From positions 1-28,282 of the forward strand of contig JANBPU010000205.1 in assembly GCA_027575805.1 (NCBI GenBank): a stretch of DNA of 28,282 bases. The letters are read 5' to 3'. A program made the translations under genes and the position numbers. Positions 1-9,790 of the stretch are shown piece after piece. The stretch is from Mycoemilia scoparia (lineage: Eukaryota; Kickxellomycota; Kickxellomycetes; Kickxellales; Kickxellaceae). How positions within the stretch are numbered: position 1 is the first letter of the stretch; each line of letters starts with the position of its first letter. Below the pieces are notes generated by a model. That model saw nothing but the letters and a program-made list of their open reading frames with translations. It was not told the origin of the DNA and did not search any database.

Positions 1-806
1 AAAGAAGAGAAGAAATTTTAGTAAAAAAATGAAATTTTTAAAAAAATTCTCAAAACTTATGGGAGGAGATTGTATATATATATAAGCAATGACGACTATG
101 ATACTGGATATTTCGGGATTTTTATAATCAAACATTGTTATTTGTTTAAGATCACTGTCGATTATACGAATTTTTTACTGAGTAAATGAAGGGAGATTGA
201 CAATACAAAGAACCAGGATATATTAGGCGTGCTTATTCAGTCCTAAGTATTTTCTCAAATGATATTGGGTTTTTTATATTGGAGCCAAAAAGTTTCATGA
301 AAAGTATTTAACTCAGTAAATACATTATTATCAGTTTAATTGGTCAGAGTTCACACCACCTTAGGCAAAATAGCAGGTCCCCAGGTATTGCACACAAAAT
401 GGCTGGTGATTGGGGCCGAAATATGAGGGCCCATCTCTGCCTACCGCAGATTCTATCACTAATGATATCTTCCCAAATAGCCAAAGGAGCTGATTCCTTA
501 CCATTTTTGCTCTAGGGTGTGCGATTAGCTTTATTTCACCATAAAACAACCACATGGTTATTTTTTTTTACTGTACAAGCATTGATTGACCTTGTTAAAA
601 ACTGTTAAATACCTTGCGTATTTCTGGTTTATAACCTTTACAAAGATTCGTTTACTTTAGTAAAAATTGGTCAGCAGGTTAGTCATGGCATTTTTTATTT
701 AACCAAAGCAAATGAATATATGGCTCTAAGGTTTGATCAATTCTATATAAAATTTTATGTGTTTGGAAATGACATTACATAGTTGAAATTGTATGTTTGG
801 AAAAGC
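1..806. other. AT-rich non-coding stretch upstream of the first gene
   Basis: No convincing gene is visible. The short minus-strand open frame at 361-555 lies largely over a diverged repeat (342-463) that has a relative at 12782-12906, so I treat it as repeat sequence. The rest is AT-rich with no motif I recognise apart from the TATA box just after it. Confidence 0.6.
342..463 (-). repeat. Diverged dispersed repeat, copy 1 (inverse orientation to copy 2)
   Basis: The reverse complement of this segment aligns almost end to end with 12782-12906. Shared blocks include GGGCCCTCA, CCCAATCACCAGCCA, ACAAT/GCAAT followed by CTGGGG(G)AC, ATTTTGCC and CTGACCA. By eye identity is roughly 70 to 75 percent. 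It probably marks an old repetitive element or relic coding segment. Neither copy has terminal repeats or a conserved long frame that I can see. Confidence 0.5.
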
Positions 807-814
807 TATATAAA
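807..814 (+). promoter_or_regulatory. TATA box of the 309-residue gene
   Basis: TATATAAA lies about 95 bases before the ATG at 909. A pyrimidine-rich run follows at about 842-876 (TCTTCTCTCTATCTCTCTCC). This is the usual layout of a strongly defined fungal core promoter with a short CT-rich leader. It argues that transcription starts after the upstream in-frame ATG at 783, leaving 909 as the real start. Confidence 0.55.
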
Positions 815-908
815 CTACCCCCAAGCCATCTGGAAAAGCAAACATTATCTTCTCTCTATCTCTCTCCCAACCCTTCCACTCTGCAAACAATTGATCCAAT
901 TTTTCAAA

Positions 909-1838
909 ATGAACCCGCTAGAAGATTCTAACCCCTCAGCACTTTCATCCTTTGATCAAGATGCCCAAGCCATCAAAATGATTTTGCCAGAAAAGTCCAA
1001 CTCCCTTGTTGTGCCAAAAGATACTAAGCCCTCTTCTGAAAAATACTACTATTGCTTCTGTGCTAGTGATTTGATGAAGTTTTTGGTGATTATGAAGTCC
1101 CTGCTTATGGGCCTTGGTCTCAATGCATATATCCATTACTATGATGAAGAGATCTTGGGTCACTATGAAATGATTAAGGGGCTTGTTGTGTTGAAAATCA
1201 AAGAGCAACCATATCCAACAGATTTTCTTTACATTTCTGAGGCAATTATTTTACAAGTTTTAGGAATCAAGAAAAAGTCAAAAGGATCCTACAGCAATGT
1301 TTCAGCTAAGAATTTGGTAGTATGCCTAAGAAACCTGCAAATTTCTGCATGCTACCTTTGGGCTTATACTGTATTACAAGGGCTGGGAGCTCATGTTAAA
1401 AGTAATGTTGATTTGAGAAATGAAATCTACAATTATCTGATTGAAGAATTTGTGTTGATTATTGGGTATATTGGCACCCAGGAGGTTAAAGCAAAATATC
1501 AAAATGGTGTAGGAAATCTAATCTCCTATCTTGCAGAGAAATTTAATATTGCTATTAAAAATTACAGACTTACCATCCCTAGCATTGAAATGTGTAAAGA
1601 GGTTATTGATAAAAATATTGACAGTAATCATCTTTACACATTTTCTACCATGTCAAAGGATGATTACAATGAAGCTTGTAATATCAGATTAATGGTAGAT
1701 AATGAGGTAAAAAGTATTAAGCCTAATCATATTGCTGTATATGATTTCTTTGAAGAATGTGAACTGAGCCATGTATTTAGATTACATATTTACTTGCAGG
1801 GATTGGCTGCAGAGACTGATTCCAAAGAGGATTTCTGA
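909..1838 (+). CDS. Hypothetical protein, 309 residues, unrecognised family
   Basis: The open frame runs back to an ATG at 783, but a TATA box at 807-814 and a CT-rich leader lie between 783 and 909, so I place the start at 909 (MNPLEDSNPS). I do not recognise a domain. The first 45 residues are polar and probably disordered. The remainder is compact, predominantly helical-looking and of mixed charge, with hydrophobic stretches around residues 54-76 (DLMKFLVIMKSLLMGLGL) and 137-160, and a segment FVLIIGYIG near 181-189. There is no signal peptide and no clear long membrane helix, so a soluble protein is more likely. Cysteines are scattered and do not form a zinc-finger pattern. No intron is needed. 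Codon use is AT-rich compared with the two genes that follow, which would fit a lineage-specific or repeat-associated gene. The function is unknown. Confidence 0.6.
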   Translation: MNPLEDSNPSALSSFDQDAQAIKMILPEKSNSLVVPKDTKPSSEKYYYCFCASDLMKFLVIMKSLLMGLGLNAYIHYYDEEILGHYEMIKGLVVLKIKEQPYPTDFLYISEAIILQVLGIKKKSKGSYSNVSAKNLVVCLRNLQISACYLWAYTVLQGLGAHVKSNVDLRNEIYNYLIEEFVLIIGYIGTQEVKAKYQNGVGNLISYLAEKFNIAIKNYRLTIPSIEMCKEVIDKNIDSNHLYTFSTMSKDDYNEACNIRLMVDNEVKSIKPNHIAVYDFFEECELSHVFRLHIYLQGLAAETDSKEDF

Positions 1839-3087
1839 GAGGTTGACTTTCAAGAGTTATAAATAGTGTATAACTAGGATTTTTATTTTATTCATAAAGA
1901 TTTTTTCCTTATTCTTTTCTTTTCTTTTCTTTTTTTTTACTTTTTACCTTTTACCTTTTACTTTTTTATATTATTAAATACAAGTTTTTAAAATATTTGT
2001 ATATGTAAATTTTATTGGGAATCAAATGTATTGTAGGCAGAAATGGCTCCTCATGTTTTTTCTTCAATTATATACCCTATTTTATAATCAGCTCCAGGGA
2101 CACACCATTTTTGTTTAGGGCTATATGAACTTTGACCACATATATATATATTGAGAACTGCATTTAATAAAGCCGAATCAGAATTGATTTTAATGAAATG
2201 GGAAATATAATTCCTCACTCAGATCTAAGCACATTTTTTAGCGATAATCATCCTCAAAGATTCCAGAGAGTCCCTTTTATATTTTTGTATTAGAGAGAGA
2301 GAATGTGTGTGTGTGTGTGTACTGAACAACAAATTATTAAAAAGCTGACAAGAATATATTATATTCTATAGATTGTTGGATCAGAAATAACGGACATCTA
2401 TAATTGTCGGCACTGGGTTTAAAATTAATTATCAACAGAAAAAGTGACGGTAACTTATATGACCCTTTATACTATGATAATATATGGAATATGTGTATTG
2501 TAATGTCAGGATTTTGTACATTTGAATTTGACAGTAACTACAACCAATACTATTAATAATATTACTGGATAGAATAGAAGCATAGAGAAATCCAAAGAAT
2601 CACCAATATTTCATTTCCCTTTTATTTTATTGTCGTTATTGTTGTTGTAGAAAATTAATTTGTGGTTTAAAATGGCAGAAATATATATATACGTTTAAGA
2701 CTGACACACAGATACACTCACTCAATAAGAAATAAAGTAAAGAGTCAGGTAAGAGAATAGAGAGAAAACAAAACGCAAAGAAACTATCGAAGTGCAAAAC
2801 AAACGGTTCTATCATAATATCTAACATCCAAGCCAAAATAATCTATGGTTGTAATTTTGGTTACTTAGGTTAACGCAACAGAACAGACAGGAAGGTGGCG
2901 TGGTGCATATAAACTAAATCATAAACACGGGCTTCAAAATTCAAACAGAAAAAAAAATAATTGGATAGCCATGTGCATGTACATAATACTCTACTCTACT
3001 GTGTTTTTCCTTAAACCTAAATATAATATATAAAAGAGGATATTTTGACAAGTTTTTGGTTACTGCGAAACTGAGTTAAATCTTTGT

Positions 3088-3111
3088 CACACACACACAC
3101 ACACACACACA
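3088..3111. repeat. (CA)n microsatellite
   Basis: Twelve uninterrupted CA units, followed by a GA-rich stretch. Short open frames translated across it are low-complexity artefacts. Confidence 0.9.
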
Positions 3112-3578
3112 GAAAGAGAGATAGAGAGGGAACAACAACAACAACATTCATAGGGAGACATGAATAGAAAGAAACAGCTACGTTAAACCAGAAAATCCAA
3201 AAACTGTATCTATCGATTGTCGTTGGGTGTGAATAATCAATAAGCACAAAGATGTGTGGTTTAGGACTAATCTAAAGTACGTATACTCATACGCAGATAC
3301 GAAAATGGCAGTTATATGTATTTGGTTTCTGATACTGCCGTACTATTGTTTTGTTTTTGATTTAGTCGTAGTCGCAGCGGTGGAGAAGATGAGTATGTTA
3401 AGCTGGGGAAGTGTTGCCTCTTAAAGAAATGGCCAAGCTAATAATGAAAACAAGACAGATGCGATGATGATGATGGAATGTAAAACATCAACACTAAATG
3501 GAAGTGCATGGTTTTAACTTAGACAAAAAGCAGTAATTGCAGTTCATGAGGTTTGAGCTGGTTTTGGCGGTTTCTCAA

Positions 3579-3600
3579 TGAGTGAGTGAGTGAGTGAGTG
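3579..3600. repeat. (GAGT)n microsatellite
   Basis: Tandem TGAG/GAGT tetranucleotides. The same unit recurs at about 7429-7446, close to the start of the minus-strand membrane enzyme gene. Confidence 0.85.
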
Positions 3601-4283
3601 GGTTGGTTGCAGAGAAAGATCAGTTGGACGGCCTTGGGCTCTCATTCGTTTGGAAACAGAGCTAAAAACTAAGCGAATATGGTAGCTGGCTGATTGGTAG
3701 TCAACGTTTTTTTTAAATAATAGTAGTAATAGCAAAAACAGCAGCAACGACTTTGGAACTTAATAAACTATTCTTGGCAGGAGCTGGGTATTGCGTACGC
3801 GTGGATGTGAGCGTGTCTAAAAGCGCGGCCAGCAGCGCACGGCTTAGTGTATTGCTGGTTCTTCAGGACCCAAGGGCGTCAGCGTTGTTGTTGTTTTTGA
3901 TGATGAGGTGGTAGCGGTTTTGCATAGCTCCACTACTTCTTCATTCTTGACAGAGAGGGATCAATACTACTGCCATTTTAGCCCACACAGGCACTAACCA
4001 TTCATAGGGCAGGCCTGCAGCACACACCATTGAGAGTCAGGCACACACACACACAGAGAGAGAGAATAGGAATCAGAGACACGGACTCAAGAAATAGACT
4101 CACATTCTTGGTTAAAATATAATTGCAGGACGATTCCCTTTCATCTACCATCTTGGCTTTCTAACTCCAAATTCTTTTCTCCTCCCAAATACAACTCTCT
4201 AGTTAGTTCCTGTCTACCTAATAATTGTGCTGCTATTTCCTTGATATTCACTCGCTTTAATACACCACTACACTCACTTCAAC

Positions 4284-4766
4284 ATGTACACATCTGTCCT
4301 TCTTTTGACCACCCTCGCTGCTTTGGCCGCTGCCCAGGTTGGGCCTGCTGACATGATGGACCAGCCCAAGGTTTTGGCTGAAGGCCATGCTCGTACCGTT
4401 ACTGGTCAAGGCAGTGCTCCCACTGCCGGTGCCGAATCCAACAATGACAGCGCCAACGCTAACCAGCAGGATAGCAACAACGCCGATGCTGAGGTTGAGG
4501 CTGATAACAAGAACCAGCACGGCCATGCTAAAGGCCACGGCGATTCTCACCACGATGCTGCCTCTGCCCATGCTAACTCCAAAGCAAACTCTGCTGTCAA
4601 CAAGCACCTGAAGGCCCACCCTCACTCCGGTGATGATGAGGATGATCTCCTCGATGAAGACCTTGCTGGAAAAGACGAAGTCGAGGGTGCTGCCGCCTCT
4701 GCCGCCGCCACTGGCAGCTTGGCCGTTGTTCTTGCTATGACTGCTGGTCTCTACTCTCTCTTCTAA
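4284..4766 (+). CDS. Small secreted His/Asp-rich protein, predicted GPI-anchored
   Basis: The product has 160 residues. Residues 1-17 are a clear signal peptide (MYTSVLLLTTLAALAAA), probably cleaved before Q18. The C-terminus (about 137-160) is small residues followed by a hydrophobic tail ending TAGLYSLF with no charged residue after it, which is the layout of a GPI-attachment signal. The likely attachment site is among the G/A/S residues near 135-143. The mature part has no cysteine, is rich in Asn, Ala, Asp and Lys, and looks disordered. It carries ten histidines, with H79, H81, H85, H89, H90 and H96 clustered, then H108, H112, H114 and an acidic run at 117-126 (DDEDDLLDED). One N-glycosylation motif is present (N54-D-S). 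The His/acid cluster could bind metal ions, but that is inference. It should sit on the plasma membrane outer face or in the cell wall. The start fits the CT-rich leader, and no other ATG gives a signal peptide. I do not recognise a named family. Confidence 0.85.
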   Translation: MYTSVLLLTTLAALAAAQVGPADMMDQPKVLAEGHARTVTGQGSAPTAGAESNNDSANANQQDSNNADAEVEADNKNQHGHAKGHGDSHHDAASAHANSKANSAVNKHLKAHPHSGDDEDDLLDEDLAGKDEVEGAAASAAATGSLAVVLAMTAGLYSLF

Positions 4767-5302
4767 ACACGTGATCTTAATCTACAATTTCTAGTTGGTT
4801 ATTTCTCAAAGTCTATATACACATCTCTCTCTCAAATAAATACTTTAATGGGTTTTATATTTCTCAGGTTATTATTGTGTTGTTTGGATTTATTTATTTT
4901 CTCTTTCTTGGTTTGAAATACATAACATCTAAACTCACAACAATGTTCATTTTTAATAATTTCTTATTAATAAAAGGAGTTATTATTAAAAGCACGTTCG
5001 CGCTCGTTGTTTAATAAAATAATAACATTGTTTAAATGCAGGGTTTATAAAAATAATAATCAAATTGCTGTGTTTTGGGGGATATTAATATGACTTGGGG
5101 AATGTAGTATCATTTAGTATTTATAAATATTTATAGTATCATTTGTCTTTGTGGTACATTACTAAGGTTGGGTTCGGTTAGGTTAGCTCGTCTTTTTATA
5201 ATAATCTTTCCATAGGTTAGAGAACCCATCGACGTGCCATGCCTTTTGGACATATCAAGAAGGCTTGCTTTGGTGGCAAATATCTGCTACTTTGTTTCTT
5301 TA
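4767..5302. other. Convergent 3' intergenic region
   Basis: This 536-base AT-rich spacer separates two genes that point at each other. An AATAAA at 4835-4840 lies 69 bases after the stop of the secreted-protein gene and is a plausible polyadenylation signal. Nothing else recognisable is seen. Confidence 0.6.
4835..4840 (+). terminator. Polyadenylation signal AATAAA (secreted-protein gene)
   Basis: A canonical AATAAA hexamer stands 69 bases downstream of the TAA stop, preceded by a pyrimidine-rich run. The match is by motif only. Confidence 0.45.
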
Positions 5303-7300
5303 CTATAAAGCATCTCTCGTTCGGCTGATTGCGACGTCAACTGCGCTTTTTGGCCTGACCAGCATTGTCTCTATGGCCATCTTTTTCCTAAAGCCGTTGT
5401 TGTTTCCAAAAAGCATGCCTTCTTCTGCATTCGCCATGGGTGGGCTTGGCTGATCATCATGGTACAAGCTGCTACAATCGGTTGGGCCGCGGGGCCGCGA
5501 GGTGAATGCCAACCGCGTATTTGTCGTAGAATCTGAAATGTTGAGCTGAGTCTTGGGGTTGATTACTATACAAAGACCATCGTCTTCGTGGTCTAGCTTT
5601 TCTCCCTTCTTTGACGAAATTGGCGTGGATTTGTTGTTGTCGCTGCTACTAGAATCGTAACCACCCTTCAGAGACGAAGAGGCCGAGGCTTGGCAACCAC
5701 CAGTGCTGCTGTTTGTGCTACTGGAACTTGCTCTACTGCTTGGTCGGTGGTACTGGCTGCTGCTGTTGTGTTGCTTGTTACTGCCAATGACTACTCCCTT
5801 TTCATAGTATCCTTCGTCCTTCACTTCAGCTGGCTCAACAACAACGTTTCTTCTCCTGGCATAAAATGACTGCCTGGCAATGATCTCCACGTCAGCTGCT
5901 TGTGAATCTCTGATCCTTTCGTACATTGTTTGCTCATAATTCCAACGAAGATGGAGCCCGTCCATCCAAACGACAAGGTTAGTAAAGTCAATAAACGAAG
6001 AGTGTCTCTGGACGCCAAGCAATGCGTTGTATTCCGACTTGCACAAGAACGAGGTTCCAACATGCAGCCTTTTCCTGCGCTGGGAGCAGCACTCATTGCT
6101 TTCAGAAGAAGCCCCTTTTCCTCCACAGGCAGCAACATTAGTAGGAACTTTTTCGTAATCTTTAAATTCGTGATGAGGAACTGCTGTTCTATCAGTTTCG
6201 TCACATTCAACGACAGCTGATGATGATCTAGAATAGCAGTAGTTTTGTCCACCTCTTCCTCCTCCAATAATTGTTGTGGCAGGGGAATTCGATGTTGCTG
6301 TTTCCAAATCGCCAGGTCCGGCTGGACTATCGTAAAGCTGTGCGTTGTCCAATTTTCCATAGTTGGAAGGAATCCCTTGGCCATGGTCTTGGTGGACTCT
6401 CTCACAGTGCTTGAGTACCTGCGAAAAATCCATAGAAAGGCGCGAGTGGATAGCACGCTCCAATGAACCGTAGTACAAACAGTTGACAAGGCAGCACAAT
6501 ACGATTGCCAGAATCACATCAATCGTGTAGTGGAAATGGCTTGCCACGATGAGGAACAAGCCAACACACATCTGGACAAAGGCCCAGGCAACAAATGCCC
6601 AGTGACGCGCATGATGGAACCACATAAGGAAACTGAAAACCAAGACCATCGAGTGCCCTGAAAATATGCAGTCCGAGCAAGTAACGCGCTTGCCTGTTAA
6701 AATAAGGAAATAACCGTATGCGTATCCCTTGAAGCTGTCCTCAACAACCACGAGTGGACAATTTCGCGCTGGGCTGGGAAGAGTCGTGATCAAGAACGTA
6801 AAGGACCGAAGAACGTACATGATTGTGACGAGCCATCCAAGTCGGCGTAAAAATATAATTCGTGCCCTGAGTCCTGGAATAAAAATCAGGTTACCAATAA
6901 CAGCCCACAAACCGGCTGAATTGACGATCCACTGAACCAAGTCGTCTCGTCGGCTTTCAAGGTTGGGCAATAAATCAAATCCTAGATCACTCAGAGGCGG
7001 TCCATTTCCAGCTGCCTTCAGCCGCATGTCTGATATAACTTGGGCAAACAGCATCCACGATGTGACGATCAGCATCGACACCCATGCGGCTATAAGCAAG
7101 CCAAGCTCACGGATTATGGTGGGCCAATGCCATGTGTGGTATGGGGTACCATTCTCTTGGCATATCTTTGTCGCCAATCTGTTGAAAGCTGTCTTCATGG
7201 AGGAGAATGATAGGCTGTGTTTGTAGCGATAATAATGGTAGTAGGTTAGTGAGTCTGGTCCGTGGTGACTACCCCAGCGTTCTAATGGTGAAAATTTCAT
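5303..7300 (-). CDS. Sphingomyelin synthase / SMSr-type PAP2 membrane enzyme
   Basis: The product has 665 residues. The first 280 are a six-span PAP2-fold domain with the four signatures of the sphingomyelin synthase family: PPLSD near 101-105 (D1), YVLRSFTFLITTLPSP near 162-177 (D2), CSDCIFSGHSMVL at 208-220 (D3) and HYTIDV at 257-262 (D4). The expected catalytic triad is H216, H257 and D261. Family members transfer a phospho-headgroup from a phospholipid to ceramide in the Golgi or ER lumen and release diacylglycerol. The motifs do not tell whether the headgroup is choline, ethanolamine or inositol. There is no N-terminal SAM domain. Residues 283-665 are a long, mostly disordered Ser-rich tail with one more ordered patch at about 428-485. 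Met35 is an alternative start that would remove only a polar lead-in. This is distinct from the Aur1-type inositol phosphorylceramide synthase that most fungi use. Confidence 0.85.
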   Translation of the reverse strand: MKFSPLERWGSHHGPDSLTYYHYYRYKHSLSFSSMKTAFNRLATKICQENGTPYHTWHWPTIIRELGLLIAAWVSMLIVTSWMLFAQVISDMRLKAAGNGPPLSDLGFDLLPNLESRRDDLVQWIVNSAGLWAVIGNLIFIPGLRARIIFLRRLGWLVTIMYVLRSFTFLITTLPSPARNCPLVVVEDSFKGYAYGYFLILTGKRVTCSDCIFSGHSMVLVFSFLMWFHHARHWAFVAWAFVQMCVGLFLIVASHFHYTIDVILAIVLCCLVNCLYYGSLERAIHSRLSMDFSQVLKHCERVHQDHGQGIPSNYGKLDNAQLYDSPAGPGDLETATSNSPATTIIGGGRGGQNYCYSRSSSAVVECDETDRTAVPHHEFKDYEKVPTNVAACGGKGASSESNECCSQRRKRLHVGTSFLCKSEYNALLGVQRHSSFIDFTNLVVWMDGLHLRWNYEQTMYERIRDSQAADVEIIARQSFYARRRNVVVEPAEVKDEGYYEKGVVIGSNKQHNSSSQYHRPSSRASSSSTNSSTGGCQASASSSLKGGYDSSSSDNNKSTPISSKKGEKLDHEDDGLCIVINPKTQLNISDSTTNTRLAFTSRPRGPTDCSSLYHDDQPSPPMANAEEGMLFGNNNGFRKKMAIETMLVRPKSAVDVAISRTRDAL

Positions 7301-9418
7301 TTAAAAATGCGGTGAGTGAGTATACAGAAATCAAAGTCTAAGCAGCGGTGGTGGTAACGATGATGGCAGTAATGATCATAAACAGTTGGAGAGAAGGGTT
7401 CCGAATAAAACAAAAGCAGTGGCGGTTGTGAGTGAGTGAGTGAGTGAAAAAGCTCTGACTATTCCGGTACAATTATTTAAAGATTCCGTCGTGCCTGCGT
7501 GTGTGTGTGTGTGTGTACGGTTGAAAACAAAAACAACCGGAATTTTCACTCAAAGGAAAATGTAGTGAAAGTGACTTGGAAGACAGTTTGATGGAAAAAG
7601 GAAGAGGAAGATTATATACAAGTGGTAACAATAATAAATGTGTAATCAAGGAAAGGAAAATTGAAGGCGTATATGAAAGTGTGTGAGTTTGTAACCCAGG
7701 GAGAGCAAATATGTATAAGGCAAACAATAATACCAAGGGAAGAAGAGAGCCAAAGAATTCGGTATGAGAGGACTTTTATCAAACTTTGAAGAAAGCAAGC
7801 GTCAAACCAAGTTGGGGAGATTTAAATGGCATCAAAGAAATTGAACAGTATGAGTGACTATGATGACATATATGCCGATGGTGTCAAGGTTAGGAGTCGG
7901 GTTACAAGAATAGAGAGGGGGACAAGAAGAAATTGCTGCAGACGCAGCAAATATATTGACACAGACGGTTGCCGCTGTTAGGTAAGATAGATTGTCAAAA
8001 TAAAAGGAACTCTTGCGTATTAAAATTAGAACGAAGGCATAGTAAGAGGTAAGGATGCGTGTGGGTGGGCAAATAAAAGTAGAATCCTTCCGGGATTTGT
8101 GGAGGTGGGCTATTTATAGATGATATACACACACACACAAAAGCGCCAAAAGAAAACCAAAGAGCCGAATGAACATCCCGCTCTTTTATTTTCAGCTCAG
8201 GTGTGTTATTTGTGTATGTCAGGTGGTGGTGGTTCGGGAAGGACTAGAAAAAATATTGTTGCAAAGAAACAGTAGCAACACAGACTGGGAGAAAGCGTGA
8301 CTGCCTGTCAAAAATAGGACAAGACAGCCAAGGCAAAGAAAGAAATAATGGTTAAAGGGGAATATATCTCATTGGGATGCATTATTGGCTTTTCTTGGCG
8401 ATATAGAAGGCTGTATATGGGCGGTGGTAGTGGCAAACTGTTGTGTAGTGAGATTATTGAATAGAGAATAGGAACATACATCACACAGTACAACCACAAA
8501 GTATGGTCCAATGAACCACATACAAACAAATATGCACAATGAGCGATCACAAAGTGGCTACCACCTTATGTATGGTGGTGCTGGTGGGCAAGCCTTTGAT
8601 GACATTTTCTTGGTATATAGCTAAAGCCTAGCCAGCGGTGACAACATTTGGGACAAAGAAGGAACACAACACACGCGCACGAGGAACCATAGTCGCAGTT
8701 TTATCACTCGGTAGTTTGCTTACTCACAGACGCCTTTGGCATGTAAGGAACCATGGCCTGGTATATACCCAGGCAGATGTAGAAAAGGGCATGAGGACAG
8801 TATAAGGAAAAAGAGGATGTTTGTAGCTTACCTTATTAAGGGACAATGTTGATGTTGATGATAAAAGCAGCAGTAGCTACAAAAATATTGGATAGTAACG
8901 CTCCGCTAGGTATAATGTAATAATAACAACTCGGCAGCAGCAACCCCAATAGTGGAACGTGGTGGCAGTGGGCGAAACAAACACAAGTCAAGAAAGCGAT
9001 GGTCTTGTTCAAATATAAAGTGGAAGCCCAGGAGAGCAGTAAAAGTCGTGGGCAATAGCGATGATGATGACGATGTGATCAGTTGATATTGGTCACCACT
9101 TTAAAAGGGACAGCCGAGATGTGGGACAAAAGCGGCAAAGACGAGGACGTTGTAAGCCTATTACACAGGTTTGTTGTAGGTGACCGCTACCAAAGGGGCC
9201 TCTGTGGTGGAGAATAAGGAGAGCGATGTTGGTTAATGCTAGAACCAAAAAGTACAGAGATTGTTGGGCTTGTGTATGTAGGTTGGGACCACAGCCTGTT
9301 TGAAACTATCAAGCGGTGGTAGTATATGTGTACAGGGATGTAGTGTGAGAGAGTTGGGATGAAGATTGACAAAAGTCAAAGTTAGTATTATTAGTGTGGT
9401 GGTTAAAGTTTAACACAA

Positions 9419-9473
<55 letters not shown>

Positions 9474-9790
9474 TAGGCAGTAGCAACCATACAAAGAGGA
9501 AAGACAGTTGTTGGAAGAAGATGAAGGTGTGCTAGAAGGGAATGTTGACGAAGAAGGAAGAGAGGGAATATAAATAGCCTAAAGAAATCAAGGAGAGAGA
9601 GAGAGAGAGAAAGAGGGAAAGGCCTTAGCATTAGACTTGGTATGTTGAATGTATGAAGACACAAAAGTGAGGAGGGACGATGAGGCTTGAAAATAAACAC
9701 GCATACAACAACAACGATAGCCGCCGAAAAAACAGGCAATCACAAATTTTGAAGCGCAAGTTTGTTGATGGTGAAAGAGCCACGCATAGA
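7301..9790. other. Purine-rich (+) region upstream of the synthase gene
   Basis: This stretch holds no supported gene. On + it is markedly rich in G and A, so it is pyrimidine-rich on the strand of the synthase gene. It includes GAGT repeats (7429-7446), a GT run (7499-7516), a GA run of about 39 bases (9432-9470) and another at about 9593-9610. The minus-strand open frames here translate to Ser/Leu low complexity and are artefacts of that bias. The part nearest 7300 is probably the promoter and 5' leader of the synthase gene. How far the leader reaches cannot be seen. Confidence 0.5.
9432..9470. repeat. (GA)n microsatellite
   Basis: About nineteen uninterrupted GA units following GATA repeats. 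It is the longest simple repeat in the window and could be length-polymorphic. Confidence 0.9.

Larger units (their letters stand above)
1839..4283. other. Intergenic region with 3' UTR, microsatellites and the GPI-protein leader
   Basis: I see no supported gene. Directly after the 309-residue gene comes a T-rich tract (about 1911-1965, TTTTCTTTTCTTTTC then TTTTTACC repeats) and an AATAAA at 2166-2171, both plausible 3' end signals. Further on are a (TG)n run at 2304-2320, a (CA)n run at 3088-3111, a (GAGT)n run at 3579-3600 and a CA/GA run at about 4031-4066. The last 150 bases before 4284 are CT- and AC-rich, which fits the leader of the small secreted protein gene. Confidence 0.55.

Noticed and set aside
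5166..5190. GGTTGGGTTCGGTTAGGTTAG as an interstitial telomere repeat
   Set aside because: Only two irregular TTAGG-like units are present, too few and imperfect to call.
5821..6489. A 222-codon minus frame inside the synthase gene
   Set aside because: It overlaps the conserved synthase frame and has no recognisable domain; it is a shadow of that gene's coding strand.
9309..9739. Minus-strand frames with SLSLSLSLS stretches, resembling membrane or secreted proteins
   Set aside because: They are translations of GA/CT microsatellites and a pyrimidine-biased strand, not coding sequence.
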